A DNA stretch of 64,000 nt, from assembly GCA_000163995.1 (NCBI GenBank), contig CM000855.1, forward strand, positions 1,086,464 to 1,150,463. The letters are read 5' to 3'. Position numbers and translations under genes: made by a program. This document shows, one piece after another, positions 47,607 to 57,145 of this stretch; the stretch's first letter is position 1; the number at the start of each line of letters is the position of its first letter. The notes beneath the pieces were generated by a model. That model made no database searches. It saw only the letters and a program-made list of their open reading frames with translations, and was not told where the DNA came from. This stretch comes from Campylobacter jejuni subsp. jejuni 414. GTDB taxonomy: Bacteria; Campylobacterota; Campylobacteria; Campylobacterales; Campylobacteraceae.

Positions 47607-48851
47607 TTATTCCTTGACAATAATGCTTTTTAAATTTCTAAAATAAAACAAATTTACCCCATTTTCATATAAATAATCAAGCTTCATTCCATGCGTTTCT
47701 AAAATAGTATTTACAATGTAAAGCCCTAATCCAAAACTTGATTTTTGTTTTGATCCTTGAGTAAAAGCTTGAGTATAGTATTCTAAAGTATCATTCAACT
47801 CAGGGCCACGATTTTTAAAACAAATATAATCGTCTATAATATCAATTTGAATAAATCCATCTTCAGAATGTTTAATACCATTATCTATCATATTTTTAAT
47901 AGCTGTAGTAAAAAGTTTAAAATCTACATTTACAAAAAAACTTTCTTCCATAAAAATACGTATATTACTATCATCTCGCATTGCAATTTCTTTAGCTTCA
48001 TCTAAAACATCTAAAATATTATATTTTTTTCTATTTATAAAAGCTGCACCTGAAGTGATTTGCTCAATTGCAGCAAATTCATTAATTAAAATTTCAAGTC
48101 TAGTAAAAACCCCATTTAAACGCTCTTTATATTTATTATCTTCTATCATTTCTAAAGTTAAGAGACCTTTTGTAATAGGCGTTTTAAGTTCGTGCATAAT
48201 ATTTCTTAAGAAAAACTGGCGAGATTGGTTAAGCTTTCGAATTTGAACAATGGCTTGATAAAAAGCTTCACTTACTTGTGAAATTTCATCCACTCCTATG
48301 CTTACATCTTCTATATCATTAAGCTTTCCTTGTGCAAATTTATCAATTTGTTTCTTAAGTCTTTTAAGAGGTTTTAATTTTTTAAATATATAAATATAAA
48401 GCAATACAAGAATACAAATCACAGCTACAGCTATAGCTTTGATGATAAAATACCTATAAGTTTGATAATCTTGATCTTTATAAAGATAAACCTTTCCATT
48501 ATAAATAATATTTAAATATACTTGTCTATTATAAGAAATAATCTCTATTAAGCCATTATTAACCTCAACTCTAGCCAAAACATCACCTCTAAAAAGAATT
48601 TTACGAATCTGTTTTACTTCTGTTATTTCATCCATTTTATTATAATTTTTTGTCTGCTCTCCAAATTCTTTTTCGCTGATAACTCCTGCAAAATTTAAAA
48701 GTCTTGCATTGGCTATCAAAGAATATTTGGTGTTTAATTCCCTAGTATAGTTTTGCTGATCATATTCTATGAGCCATAAAAAGCCAAGTATAACACTAAC
48801 CCCGGCAAAAATAAAAATAAAAGTTATAGTATAGAAAATTGAAGATTTCAT
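47607..48851 (-). CDS. cprS: Two-component sensor kinase CprS
   Basis: CprS is the sensor of the CprRS system controlling cell-envelope stress, biofilm and htrA in C. jejuni. The 414-residue protein has a membrane helix near the N-terminus (FYTITFIFIFAGVSVILGFLW), a periplasmic part, a second helix (IKAIAVAVICILVLLYIYIF), a HAMP-like segment, the phospho-His in RNIMHELKTPITKG and ATPase boxes NMIDNGIKHS and SSFGLGLYIVNTILE. It overlaps cprR by four bases. Corresponds to Cj1226c. Confidence 0.92.
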   Translation of the reverse strand: MKSSIFYTITFIFIFAGVSVILGFLWLIEYDQQNYTRELNTKYSLIANARLLNFAGVISEKEFGEQTKNYNKMDEITEVKQIRKILFRGDVLARVEVNNGLIEIISYNRQVYLNIIYNGKVYLYKDQDYQTYRYFIIKAIAVAVICILVLLYIYIFKKLKPLKRLKKQIDKFAQGKLNDIEDVSIGVDEISQVSEAFYQAIVQIRKLNQSRQFFLRNIMHELKTPITKGLLTLEMIEDNKYKERLNGVFTRLEILINEFAAIEQITSGAAFINRKKYNILDVLDEAKEIAMRDDSNIRIFMEESFFVNVDFKLFTTAIKNMIDNGIKHSEDGFIQIDIIDDYICFKNRGPELNDTLEYYTQAFTQGSKQKSSFGLGLYIVNTILETHGMKLDYLYENGVNLFYFRNLKSIIVKE

Positions 48852-49522
48852 TGAGTAAGCTTATAACCTATTCCACGGATAGAATGAATATATTTTGGGG
48901 TTTTTGGATCATCTCCCATTTTTTGACGAATCCTGCTGATAATAACATCTATACTTTTATTACTAGAATCCTCGCTAATAGAAGAACAATTATAAACAAG
49001 CTCTTCACGACTTACTACTCCACCTTCTTTTTTAATTAAATAACTTAAAATATCAAATTCAGCATTAGTTAAAGTAAGCTCTTGTCCTTTCATGGTAATA
49101 ATATGTTTATATTGATCATAAACAAGATCTTTTACGCTTTTTGCTATGGCACTTTTTGTATTTGAAATACGCCTTAAATGGCTTTTAATGCGAGCTTGTA
49201 ATTCTTTTGGATTATAAGGTTTTGGCAGATAATCATCTGCTCCAAGTTCTAAAGCATTAACTTTATCTGTTATATCATGCCTTGCACTTGAAATAATAAT
49301 AGGCGTATCATATTTTTTACGAATTTCTTCACACACTTCAAGCCCATCAAGTCCTGGCAAAGAAAGATCTAAGATAATAAGCTGATACTCCTTTAATGCA
49401 AGCTTAGAAAGACCTATATAAGGTTCATGTGCTATATCAACTTTCATATCAAATTTCTCTAAATATTCAGCTGTAATTTCTGCTAATTCTAAATCATCTT
49501 CTATCATAAGGATATTTGTCAT
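48848..49522 (-). CDS. cprR: Two-component response regulator CprR
   Basis: A 224-residue OmpR-type regulator reported as essential in C. jejuni. The receiver has Glu8/Asp9-Asp10, phospho-acceptor Asp52 (IILDLSLPGLDG), Ser in IISSAR and Lys in YLPKPYNP. The winged-helix part contains LTNAEFDILSYLIKKEGGVV and the terminal HSIRGIGYKL motif. It overlaps cprS by four bases and lies downstream of htrA, which it is known to influence. Corresponds to Cj1227c. Confidence 0.93.
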   Translation of the reverse strand: MTNILMIEDDLELAEITAEYLEKFDMKVDIAHEPYIGLSKLALKEYQLIILDLSLPGLDGLEVCEEIRKKYDTPIIISSARHDITDKVNALELGADDYLPKPYNPKELQARIKSHLRRISNTKSAIAKSVKDLVYDQYKHIITMKGQELTLTNAEFDILSYLIKKEGGVVSREELVYNCSSISEDSSNKSIDVIISRIRQKMGDDPKTPKYIHSIRGIGYKLTQ

Positions 49523-49568
49523 AATTTTCCTTTATTTTAAATTTAAATTTAATTTTAAACTAGAATTT

Positions 49569-49595
49569 ATAACGAAAGGAAAATCCTTTCGTTAT
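49569..49595 (-). terminator. Hairpin between htrA and cprR
   Basis: ATAACGAAAGGA (49569-49580) pairs perfectly with TCCTTTCGTTAT (49584-49595), a 12-bp stem with a three-base loop right after the htrA stop. Only short T-runs follow on the minus strand, so it may be a weak terminator that lets some htrA transcript continue into cprRS. Confidence 0.6.
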
Positions 49596-49597
49596 TT

Positions 49598-51016
49598 TTA
49601 TTTAAGCACAAGTAAAGTCGCAAAACCATTGCGATATACCCAAACTTTAGTAAATTCTTTTTTATTAACTTGCTTTAAAGCTTGTTCTAAATCTTTTAAA
49701 TTTTTAATTTCACTTTGTCCCACACCTATAATAATATCACCTTCTTGGAAACCAGAATTTTTTCCCTTACTCTTTTGTTTAACACTATCAACTAAAACAC
49801 CATTAACATCCTTTGGAATTTGCAAACGATCCTTAAGTCTTGGATCTAAATTTCTCAAACTTAGGCCATCAATCAAATCACTTTGCACACCTTTAGCATT
49901 TTCTTTCTCACCTTTGAGAGTAAAGTTGGTTTGTTTATTTTCTCCATCTCTTTCATAATTTAGTGAAATTTTCTGACCAATTTCTAAAGTTCCTATATAA
50001 TTTTTAAGATCAATAGGACTTTTTATAACCTTATCATTGACTTTAGTGACTAAATCTCCACGCTTAAGTCCTGCTTCATCAGCACTTGAACCTTTTTGAA
50101 CATCGGTAATCAAAGCTCCTTCTTGATTTTTATAAGCTTTTTTAGTGTCACCTTGTAAGGCTGAAATAGTCACGCCTAAAAATCCTCTATCAATCTTGCC
50201 TTTTTCTATGAGTTTTTTGGCTATATCTTTTACCATATTTGAAGGTATGGCAAAACCTATGCCATTGTTTCCACCTCCGCGAGATAAGATCGCTGAATTA
50301 ATTCCTACTAAATATCCGCGACTATCTACTAAAGCACCACCTGAATTTCCTGGATTGATAGAAGCATCTGTTTGTATAAAATTTTCATATTGATTTAAAC
50401 CTATATTGTCTTTATTTAAGGCAGATATTATTCCACTTGTTACACTAAAACCCACACCAAAAGGATTTCCAAGTGCAAAGACAACATCCCCTTCCATTAA
50501 ATCATCAGAATTTGTAAAAATAATAGCTGAAAGATTATTAGCTTCAATTTTAATAACAGCCAAATCTGTTTTTGGATCCTTGCCTATAAGCTTTGCTTTG
50601 TATTCTGTATCACTTCCTGGTAAATTTACCATAATAACATCAGCATCATCTATAACATGATTATTTGTCACTATATAGCCATCTTTTGAAATAATCACTC
50701 CTGATCCTAAAGAACTCACTACTTCTTTATCATTTTTTCCCTTTCTTTGAGGAAAATCAAAATCAAAAAATTGTTTAAAATAAGGATCATTAAAAAAATC
50801 ATCTAAAGGACTTGGACGATTTACTCTTGTAATAGTTTTTGAGGTAGAAATATTAACCACTGATTTTTTTGCATCTTTAATAGAATCATGATAAGAAAGC
50901 ACCGCATCTCCAACAGCTGGAGTCGTACGATTGGTCGTTGTAGTTGATTCGTTAAAATTAATACTTGCAGCAAATAAAGCACTTGCTAAACTTAATGATA
51001 AAAAAACCTTTTTCAT
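49598..51016 (-). CDS. htrA: Periplasmic serine protease/chaperone HtrA (DegP)
   Basis: HtrA degrades or refolds damaged periplasmic proteins and in C. jejuni is secreted and cleaves E-cadherin. The 472-residue protein has a signal peptide (MKKVFLSLSLASALFAAS), a trypsin-like domain with catalytic His120, Asp151 and Ser225 (GNSGGA), and two PDZ domains (FLGVTISALQGD... and GVLVDSVKQKSKG...). The frame is intact. Downstream on the same strand is cprRS, its known regulator. Corresponds to Cj1228c. Confidence 0.97.
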   Translation of the reverse strand: MKKVFLSLSLASALFAASINFNESTTTTNRTTPAVGDAVLSYHDSIKDAKKSVVNISTSKTITRVNRPSPLDDFFNDPYFKQFFDFDFPQRKGKNDKEVVSSLGSGVIISKDGYIVTNNHVIDDADVIMVNLPGSDTEYKAKLIGKDPKTDLAVIKIEANNLSAIIFTNSDDLMEGDVVFALGNPFGVGFSVTSGIISALNKDNIGLNQYENFIQTDASINPGNSGGALVDSRGYLVGINSAILSRGGGNNGIGFAIPSNMVKDIAKKLIEKGKIDRGFLGVTISALQGDTKKAYKNQEGALITDVQKGSSADEAGLKRGDLVTKVNDKVIKSPIDLKNYIGTLEIGQKISLNYERDGENKQTNFTLKGEKENAKGVQSDLIDGLSLRNLDPRLKDRLQIPKDVNGVLVDSVKQKSKGKNSGFQEGDIIIGVGQSEIKNLKDLEQALKQVNKKEFTKVWVYRNGFATLLVLK

Positions 51017-51136
51017 TTTATTTCCTTTTGTTTTTTAAAGATAAATTATCTCGTAAAATATTTTACTGTGTCCATAGTATAAAACTGAAAATTTACAAAA
51101 TTGTAAATAAAACCTTGAGTGATAAAAATTTATAAA

Positions 51137-51195
51137 ACTTGATTGACTTAGGCTAAAGTTTATGTTATAATTTAAATCTTAATATACAATCAAGT
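51137..51195 (+). promoter_or_regulatory. cbpA-hspR promoter flanked by inverted repeats
   Basis: TTGACT (51143-51148) and TATAAT (51166-51171) are 17 bases apart, a near-consensus promoter. ACTTGATTG (51137-51145) overlaps the -35, and its exact complement CAATCAAGT (51187-51195) lies downstream near the start point. A CTTGAGT half-site, as in the HAIR consensus of HspR, is at 51114-51120. The operon encodes HspR, so autorepression through these repeats is plausible, but the spacing differs from classical HAIR. Confidence 0.55.
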
Positions 51196-51220
51196 AAAAA
51201 ATTTTTTAAGGAAATACAAC

Positions 51221-52114
51221 ATGAATAGTTTATATGAAACTCTTGGGGTTAATAAAAACGCTAGTGCAGATGAAATAAAAAAAGCCTATCGCCGCTTAGC
51301 TAGAAAATATCATCCTGATATCAATAAAGAAAAAGGTGCGGAAGAAAAATTTAAAGAAATTAATGCTGCTTATGAAATTTTAAGCGATGAAAAAAAACGC
51401 GCACAATATGATCAATACGGCGATTCTATGTTTGGTGGACAAAGTTTTCATGATTTTTCACGAAATACTGGCGGGGTAAATTTAGACGACATTTTAAAAG
51501 ATTTGTTTGGAGGCGGTTTTGGAGGACGTTCAAGAAGTAGTTTTAATGGCTTTTCTTCAAAAGGCTTTAGCACCGGTTTTGGTGGTTTTGGAGGATTTGA
51601 AGAAGAAAATTTAGACAGCAACCTAGAACTTCACATTCCTTTTGAAAAAGCTGTTAAAGGTGGAGAACATAGTTTTAATTTTCAAGGCGAAACCATCAAA
51701 TTTAAAATTCCACACGGTATAAAAGAAGGTGAAAAACTAAGAATCCGCTCTAAAGGAAAGCAAAGTCGAAATGGGACTAGAGGCGATTTAATCATCATTG
51801 TAAAAATAGAAGAAAGTTCTATTTACACAAGAGAAGATGATGATTTATACCAAAAAGTTGACATTTCTTTAAAAACTGCACTTTTTGGCGGAAAAATAAA
51901 CATAAAAACACTCAAAGAAGGTAAAGAAGAAGCGACAATTAATATAACACCCAATTCAAAAAATAATCAAAAAATTCGCTTAAAAGGCTATGGGGTGCAA
52001 AATAGAAAAAACGATATTTACGGAGATATGTATTTGATTTTAAATGTTATTTTACCAAATTTAGATACTCTTGATGAAAAATTTATAGAACTCTTAAAAG
52101 AAAAACTACCTTAA
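51221..52114 (+). CDS. cbpA: DnaJ-family co-chaperone CbpA
   Basis: A 297-residue DnaJ-like protein. The J domain has [20 protein letters not shown] and the HPD motif (His31-Pro-Asp33) that stimulates DnaK. A Gly/Phe-rich linker ([12 protein letters not shown]... [10 protein letters not shown]) follows, then the two C-terminal substrate-binding barrels. The DnaJ zinc-finger (CxxCxGxG repeats) is absent, which places it with CbpA. It is first in the operon with hspR. Corresponds to Cj1229. Confidence 0.95.
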   Translation: MNSLYETLGVNKNASADEIKKAYRRLARKYHPDINKEKGAEEKFKEINAAYEILSDEKKRAQYDQYGDSMFGGQSFHDFSRNTGGVNLDDILKDLFGGGFGGRSRSSFNGFSSKGFSTGFGGFGGFEEENLDSNLELHIPFEKAVKGGEHSFNFQGETIKFKIPHGIKEGEKLRIRSKGKQSRNGTRGDLIIIVKIEESSIYTREDDDLYQKVDISLKTALFGGKINIKTLKEGKEEATINITPNSKNNQKIRLKGYGVQNRKNDIYGDMYLILNVILPNLDTLDEKFIELLKEKLP

Positions 52115-52128
52115 AGAAGGAATAAAAC

Positions 52129-52503
52129 ATGGAACACCATTATGATGAACCTGTATATTTAATCAGCGTTGTAGCTAAGGTTTTAAGTATACATCCACAA
52201 ACCTTAAGACAATATGAAAGAGAAGGATTGATAGAACCAAGTAGAACCGATGGAAAAATAAGACTTTATTCTCAAAGAGATATTGATCGCATTAAACTTA
52301 TATTGCGTCTAACAAGAGATATGGGAATTAATCTCGCCGGGGTAGATGTTATCTTAAAATTGAAAAATCAACTTCACGAATTTGAAAATTTAATTGATGA
52401 ACTACGCTTGGAATTAAGCAAACAAAAAGATAAAGAAGCAGCCAGTAAAGCCATTGTCAAGCACAAAAATAGCTTTGATTTGATTTTTTATGAGAAAAAA
52501 TAA
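52129..52503 (+). CDS. hspR: Heat-shock repressor HspR (MerR family)
   Basis: HspR represses chaperone genes. The 124-residue protein begins with the MerR winged helix YLISVVAKVLSIHPQTLRQY, then EREGLIEPSRTDGKIRLYSQ and DIDRIKLILRLTRDMGINLAG, followed by a coiled coil. The start is 14 bases after cbpA with AAGAAGGA as ribosome site. HspR in actinobacteria and Helicobacter is autoregulated with cbpA/dnaK genes; the promoter repeats at 51114-51195 fit that. Corresponds to Cj1230. Confidence 0.95.
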   Translation: MEHHYDEPVYLISVVAKVLSIHPQTLRQYEREGLIEPSRTDGKIRLYSQRDIDRIKLILRLTRDMGINLAGVDVILKLKNQLHEFENLIDELRLELSKQKDKEAASKAIVKHKNSFDLIFYEKK

Positions 52504-52509
52504 AAAATA

Positions 52510-54135
52510 ATGAATAATTTTTTAGAAATTTTTTTAATCACCGTTGCTATAGCTATAGTTTTAAATGTCATATTTAAAAAATTTGAAATTCCAACTATCA
52601 TTGGATATATAGCTGCTGGAGAAATTATTTCTGAAATTTATCATTTAAGTGGCGAAGGTGAAATCACACATATAGCCGAATTTGGAATAGTATTTTTAAT
52701 GTTTACCATAGGACTTGAATTTTCTTTTAAACATTTAATGGCGATGAAACAAGAAGTTTTTTTAAATGGCTCTTTACAAATGCTTACTTGTGGCTTTATT
52801 TTTATGCTACTTGCTATAGGAATTTTAGGACTTGGAGATAAAAGCGCCACCATAGTAGGTTTTGCGCTAGCACTTTCATCAACTGCAGTGGTGCTTAAAA
52901 TTTTAAATGATAATGGTGATATAAATGAACAATATGGCAGAAAAGCTTTAGGTATTTTACTTTTTCAAGATATAGCTGTTATTCCTTTGCTTTTGCTTGT
53001 AGATATTTTTTCATCTAATAATCAAAACATAGAAAAACTCCTTTTTACCACCTTAATTTCAGCACTTATTTTAATCACTTTATTGTTTTTCATAGGTAAA
53101 TATTTAGTAGATAGAATTTTTAGACTCATTATCCATACTTCTTCTCAAGAAATTTTTATTAGTACCGTTTTATTTATGGTCATTGGAGCAAGTTTTTTAG
53201 CAAATTATTTTGGATTTTCTTATTCTTTAGGTGCTTTCATAGCAGGTGCTTTGATAGCTGAAACAAAATATAAACATAAAATCGAAGCAGACTTAATCCC
53301 ATTTAGAGATTTGCTTTTAGGACTTTTTTTCATAACCGTAGGCATGCAAATTCAACTTGATGTGGTGGCGCAAAATTGGTTTTTAATCATAGTTTTAACC
53401 CTTGTTGTAATGGCTTTAAAATTTGGTATAGTTTTTGGCTTTTTATTTCTTTACACTAAAAAAAGAGTGGCGCTTAAAACAGCTTTTGCTATAGCACAAA
53501 TAGGAGAATTTGCATTAGCAATCTTTTCTCTTTTGCAAGCAAAAAATATGCTCGATATCAAAACTTCGCAAATTCTAATCGTTGTTTCTATTTTAACCAT
53601 GATTATCACACCTTTTATTTTAAACAATATACGCAAAATTACAAATGTTGTAGAAGATATAACTCTTAACACCAATACCGTGCAAAATATTGATAACAAT
53701 ATCAAGCTTAAAAATCATCTTGTTGTTTTTGGTTATGGACGCTTAGGGCAAGAAGTGGTGCAAAAAATCAAAAACACCGGTGTGCCTTACTTGGTTTTAG
53801 AAAGTGATTTAAATTTAGTTGAACTTGGAGTTAGCCGTGGTGAAAATGTTGTTTTTGCTAATGCCGCTCAAGAAGAAACCTTAAAAATTGCCAATATAGA
53901 AGAATGTGCTGTAGCCATTATCACAGTTACCAATGAAGCTAAACTTGAAATTTTATGTCAAATATTAGCCAATTATCCCAAACCTATAGATACAATCATC
54001 CATGTTAATGGAACTTTGAAAAAAATGCTCTTTTCTAGCATAGATGAAAATATACACATCATTCGTTCTGAAAAAGTAATCGCTAGAAACTTAGTTCAAG
54101 AAGCATTAGAATGCCGCATTCATAAAAATACCTAA
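52510..54135 (+). CDS. kefB: Kef-type K+/H+ antiporter with TrkA-N domain
   Basis: A 541-residue CPA2-family monovalent cation:proton antiporter. The first ~380 residues are about twelve membrane helices, with FEIPTIIGYIAAGEII, LSSTAVVLKILNDNGD and QDIAVIPLLLL, typical of Kef. The C-terminal NAD-binding TrkA-N domain begins at HLVVFGYGRLGQEVVQK. Glutathione-gated KefB/KefC control is known in E. coli; Campylobacter lacks classical glutathione, so the gating ligand is unknown. Six bases separate it from hspR, and it ends ten bases before the next small gene. Confidence 0.9.
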   Translation: MNNFLEIFLITVAIAIVLNVIFKKFEIPTIIGYIAAGEIISEIYHLSGEGEITHIAEFGIVFLMFTIGLEFSFKHLMAMKQEVFLNGSLQMLTCGFIFMLLAIGILGLGDKSATIVGFALALSSTAVVLKILNDNGDINEQYGRKALGILLFQDIAVIPLLLLVDIFSSNNQNIEKLLFTTLISALILITLLFFIGKYLVDRIFRLIIHTSSQEIFISTVLFMVIGASFLANYFGFSYSLGAFIAGALIAETKYKHKIEADLIPFRDLLLGLFFITVGMQIQLDVVAQNWFLIIVLTLVVMALKFGIVFGFLFLYTKKRVALKTAFAIAQIGEFALAIFSLLQAKNMLDIKTSQILIVVSILTMIITPFILNNIRKITNVVEDITLNTNTVQNIDNNIKLKNHLVVFGYGRLGQEVVQKIKNTGVPYLVLESDLNLVELGVSRGENVVFANAAQEETLKIANIEECAVAIITVTNEAKLEILCQILANYPKPIDTIIHVNGTLKKMLFSSIDENIHIIRSEKVIARNLVQEALECRIHKNT

Positions 54136-54144
54136 GGAAAAATT

Positions 54145-54435
54145 TTGACAAAAAATGAAGAAAAATCCTTGCGTGTAAAATACCTAAGAAATCTTGAAAA
54201 ATTTTTCAATGGTGCCATGTGTGCACTTAAAAAAGAAGATTTTGATAAAGCTAAATTTGAAGAAAGAATGCTAAAAAATGCTAAATTTTTCGAAAAAAAT
54301 CCTGCCGTGAGTCTTAATTCAAGTTATGCAAAAAATCTTGAAATTTTTGTCAATGCTTGTTTGGATTTTTCTAAAGAAAAAAACGAACTTTTAAATCTTG
54401 CCAATGCTTTGGATAAGCAAAAAAAACAAAGGTGA
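54145..54435 (+). CDS. Small conserved helical protein
   Basis: A 96-residue highly charged helical protein (KSLRVKYLRNLEKFFNGAMC... NAKFFEKNPAVSLNSSYAKN). It uses TTG at 54145 behind AAGGAAAA, since no ATG lies near. No signal, membrane or metal motif is visible. It lies between the Kef antiporter and a HAD phosphatase in an apparent operon (Cj1232 position). Function unknown. Confidence 0.65.
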   Translation: MTKNEEKSLRVKYLRNLEKFFNGAMCALKKEDFDKAKFEERMLKNAKFFEKNPAVSLNSSYAKNLEIFVNACLDFSKEKNELLNLANALDKQKKQR

Positions 54436-54474
54436 AAAAAAAGAAAAGCATAAAAATTATTTAAAGGATTATGA

Positions 54475-55095
54475 ATGATTAATGTATTTTTTGATATGGA
54501 TGGAACCTTAATCGACAGTGCAAATGCAATTTCTTGTGCGGTTAATGAAATAAGACAAGATTTAAACCTAGTCCCACTTACAAGAGAAATCATTATGCAA
54601 ACCATTAACACCCCAAATATAGATTGGGCAAAAGAACTTTACAATATAGAAAATTTTCATCACTCTAGTTTCAAAGAAGGGTATGAAAAATATTTTGTCA
54701 AACACTATGAACAAAGCGTGGTGCTTTTTGAAGGGGTAAAAGAGCTTTTAGAATTTTTAAAAAGCAAAAATTGTTTTTTAGCTATCGCTACCAATGCTCC
54801 ACAAAGCTCGCTTTCTAGCATACTTAAAAAACATGAAATCATTCCTTATTTTGATAAAATTTTAGGTGTAAGTTTAGGTATAAAACCCAAACCTCATCCT
54901 ATGATGCTAGAACTTTTAAAAAACGAAGCTCCGTATGAAATAAGTATTTTTATAGGGGATAGCCAAAAAGATAAAGAATGTGCTAAAAATGCTAATTTGT
55001 CTTATTTTCATGCCAAATGGTATCAAAAAGATTTAAAGGAAAATGAATTTAGCAGCACAAATGAACTTAAAGGCTTTTTGCAAAAGTATTTATAA
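54475..55095 (+). CDS. HAD-superfamily phosphatase (phosphoglycolate phosphatase-like)
   Basis: The 206-residue protein starts MINVFFDMDGTLIDSA, with the HAD nucleophile Asp7 and general acid Asp9, a helical cap, then AIATNAPQSSL (motif II Thr), LGIKPKPHP (motif III Lys) and FIGDSQKDKECAKNA (motif IV acids). Such proteins dephosphorylate small sugar or nucleotide phosphates; the substrate is not predictable. Located directly upstream of glyS. Corresponds to Cj1233. Confidence 0.85.
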   Translation: MINVFFDMDGTLIDSANAISCAVNEIRQDLNLVPLTREIIMQTINTPNIDWAKELYNIENFHHSSFKEGYEKYFVKHYEQSVVLFEGVKELLEFLKSKNCFLAIATNAPQSSLSSILKKHEIIPYFDKILGVSLGIKPKPHPMMLELLKNEAPYEISIFIGDSQKDKECAKNANLSYFHAKWYQKDLKENEFSSTNELKGFLQKYL

Positions 55096-55150
55096 GTTTT
55101 TTAATGAAATTTTAGTTAAAATTGCAAATAAATTTTTAAAAGGGTAGATT

Positions 55151-57145
55151 ATGAGTGAATTGTTAATAGAAATCGGCACAGAAGAATTACCCGCTATTCC
55201 TTTACTAAAAGAATTAGCCAACATAGAAAAAAAATGGAAAAATGTTTTAGAAGAATACCGCTTGCTCAGCGATTTTAATTTCTATTATACTCCGCGTCGT
55301 TTAGTTTTCTTTCATAAAAATTTTGCAAATAAACAAGAGGATAGTTTTGCTGAATTTATAGGAGCACCTAAAAATGTCGCTTACAAAAATGGAAATTTAA
55401 CTCCAGCAGGACAAAGTTTTTTACAAAAAGCGGGAATTAGTGAAAATGAACTCACTTTTAAAGAAATCAAAGGTAAAGAAGTTTTATACCACCAAAAAGC
55501 TATCAAAGGTTTACAAAGTCAAGAAATTTTAGGAGAAATGATAGATAAATTTCTAAAAAGTCTTAACTTTGGGAAAAGTATGCGTTGGGGTGCAAACTCT
55601 TTTGAGTTTATCCGTGCAATCCGTTCTATAGTTTGTATTCTAAATGATGAGCTTGTTAATTTTCAAAGTTATGGAGTAAAAAGTGCTAAAAAAACTTTCA
55701 TACACAGAAATATAAGTTATGATTTACAAGATTTTAATAATGCAAAAGAATATTTTCAACTCCTAGAAAAAAACTATATCATCCTAGATCCACTCCAAAG
55801 AAAAGAAAGAATACTTGAACAATTTAAACTCATAGAGAATCAAGAAAATATACGAATTGGAGAAGATGAAGAACTTTTAGCTGAAGTGGTTGCCATCACA
55901 GAATACCCTAATGCACTTCTAGGAAGCTTTGAAGAAAAATTTTTAGAAATTCCTAGTGAGGTGATTATCACTTCAATGAGAGAAAATCAACGCTATTTTG
56001 CAGTTTTTAATGACAAAAGTTTAAGCAATCATTTTATAGTAGTAAGCAATGCAGTATGTAAAGATTATTCAAAAATCATACATGGAAATGAAAGAGTTTT
56101 ACGTGCAAGACTTAGCGATGCAATGTTTTTCTACCAAAATGATTTGCAAAGCGGTTTAAAACCTGAAAAACTTGCCAAAATGATTTATCTTGAAGGTTTG
56201 GGTACAATGCAAGATAAAAGCTTAAGAGAGATCAAAATCGCTGAAATTTTGTGCCAAATATTTCATAATGATAAAATCGAAAATATCAGCACAGCGCTAA
56301 AATATGCCAAAGCGGACTTAGCCACACAAATGGTTTATGAATTTACTGATTTACAAGGTATTATGGGAAGTTATTACGCACAAAAAATGGGCTTAGATTA
56401 TGAAATTTGCTTAGCTATAAAAGAACAATACCTTCCTAACTCAGAACAAGCTCCACTTCCAAGCACAGAATTTTCAAGCATAGTAGCCCTTGCAAACAAA
56501 CTTGATACTCTTATAGGACTTTTTAGCATAGGAAAAATCCCAAGCGGAACAAAAGATCCTTATGCTTTAAGACGAGCTGCTAATGGAATCATCAAAATCG
56601 CTTTAAATTTAAATAAAGAATTCGATATCCAAATCCTATTAGAAAAACTTTCAAGCTATTATAAAAGCTTTGATATGCAGATTTTAAAAGATTTTATTTT
56701 TGAAAGACTTTATACTTTTTATACAGTCAATGCTTCTTTTGTAAAATCTGTTTTAAGCTCAAAAAACACAGATCTTATCCACATCAATCAAAGCGTACAT
56801 GCTCTTATAAAACTTAGCAAAAAAGATAATTTTCATGAAAATTTCACCACTTTTAAAAGACTAGCTAACATTGCCAATAAGACATTACACAAAGTTGATC
56901 CAACGCTTTTTGCTCAAGAAATAGAAAACAAACTTTACAAAGCTTTTCAAGAAAAAACTAAGGCTGATTCTTTACAAGAAAAACTTGAAAATCTTTTTGC
57001 ACTCAAACCCTTTATTGATGAATTTTTCGATCAAGTGATGATTAATGCTGAAGATGAAAAGCTTAAAAACAATCGCCAAGCTTTGGTTTATGAAATTTAT
57101 GCAGAGTTTTTAAAGATTGCTGATCTTAAAGAGTTAAGTCTATGA
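55151..57145 (+). CDS. glyS: Glycyl-tRNA synthetase beta subunit
   Basis: GlyS pairs with GlyQ in the heterotetrameric bacterial glycyl-tRNA synthetase, and carries the tRNA-binding and HD-like domains. The 664-residue protein opens SELLIEIGTEELPAIPLL, contains SMRENQRYFAVFND and the signature GTKDPYALRRAANGIIKI, and ends with an anticodon-binding-like ALPHA domain. glyQ is elsewhere in the chromosome, as in C. jejuni. The stop overlaps the start of the M23 peptidase gene by four bases. Confidence 0.97.
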   Translation: MSELLIEIGTEELPAIPLLKELANIEKKWKNVLEEYRLLSDFNFYYTPRRLVFFHKNFANKQEDSFAEFIGAPKNVAYKNGNLTPAGQSFLQKAGISENELTFKEIKGKEVLYHQKAIKGLQSQEILGEMIDKFLKSLNFGKSMRWGANSFEFIRAIRSIVCILNDELVNFQSYGVKSAKKTFIHRNISYDLQDFNNAKEYFQLLEKNYIILDPLQRKERILEQFKLIENQENIRIGEDEELLAEVVAITEYPNALLGSFEEKFLEIPSEVIITSMRENQRYFAVFNDKSLSNHFIVVSNAVCKDYSKIIHGNERVLRARLSDAMFFYQNDLQSGLKPEKLAKMIYLEGLGTMQDKSLREIKIAEILCQIFHNDKIENISTALKYAKADLATQMVYEFTDLQGIMGSYYAQKMGLDYEICLAIKEQYLPNSEQAPLPSTEFSSIVALANKLDTLIGLFSIGKIPSGTKDPYALRRAANGIIKIALNLNKEFDIQILLEKLSSYYKSFDMQILKDFIFERLYTFYTVNASFVKSVLSSKNTDLIHINQSVHALIKLSKKDNFHENFTTFKRLANIANKTLHKVDPTLFAQEIENKLYKAFQEKTKADSLQEKLENLFALKPFIDEFFDQVMINAEDEKLKNNRQALVYEIYAEFLKIADLKELSL

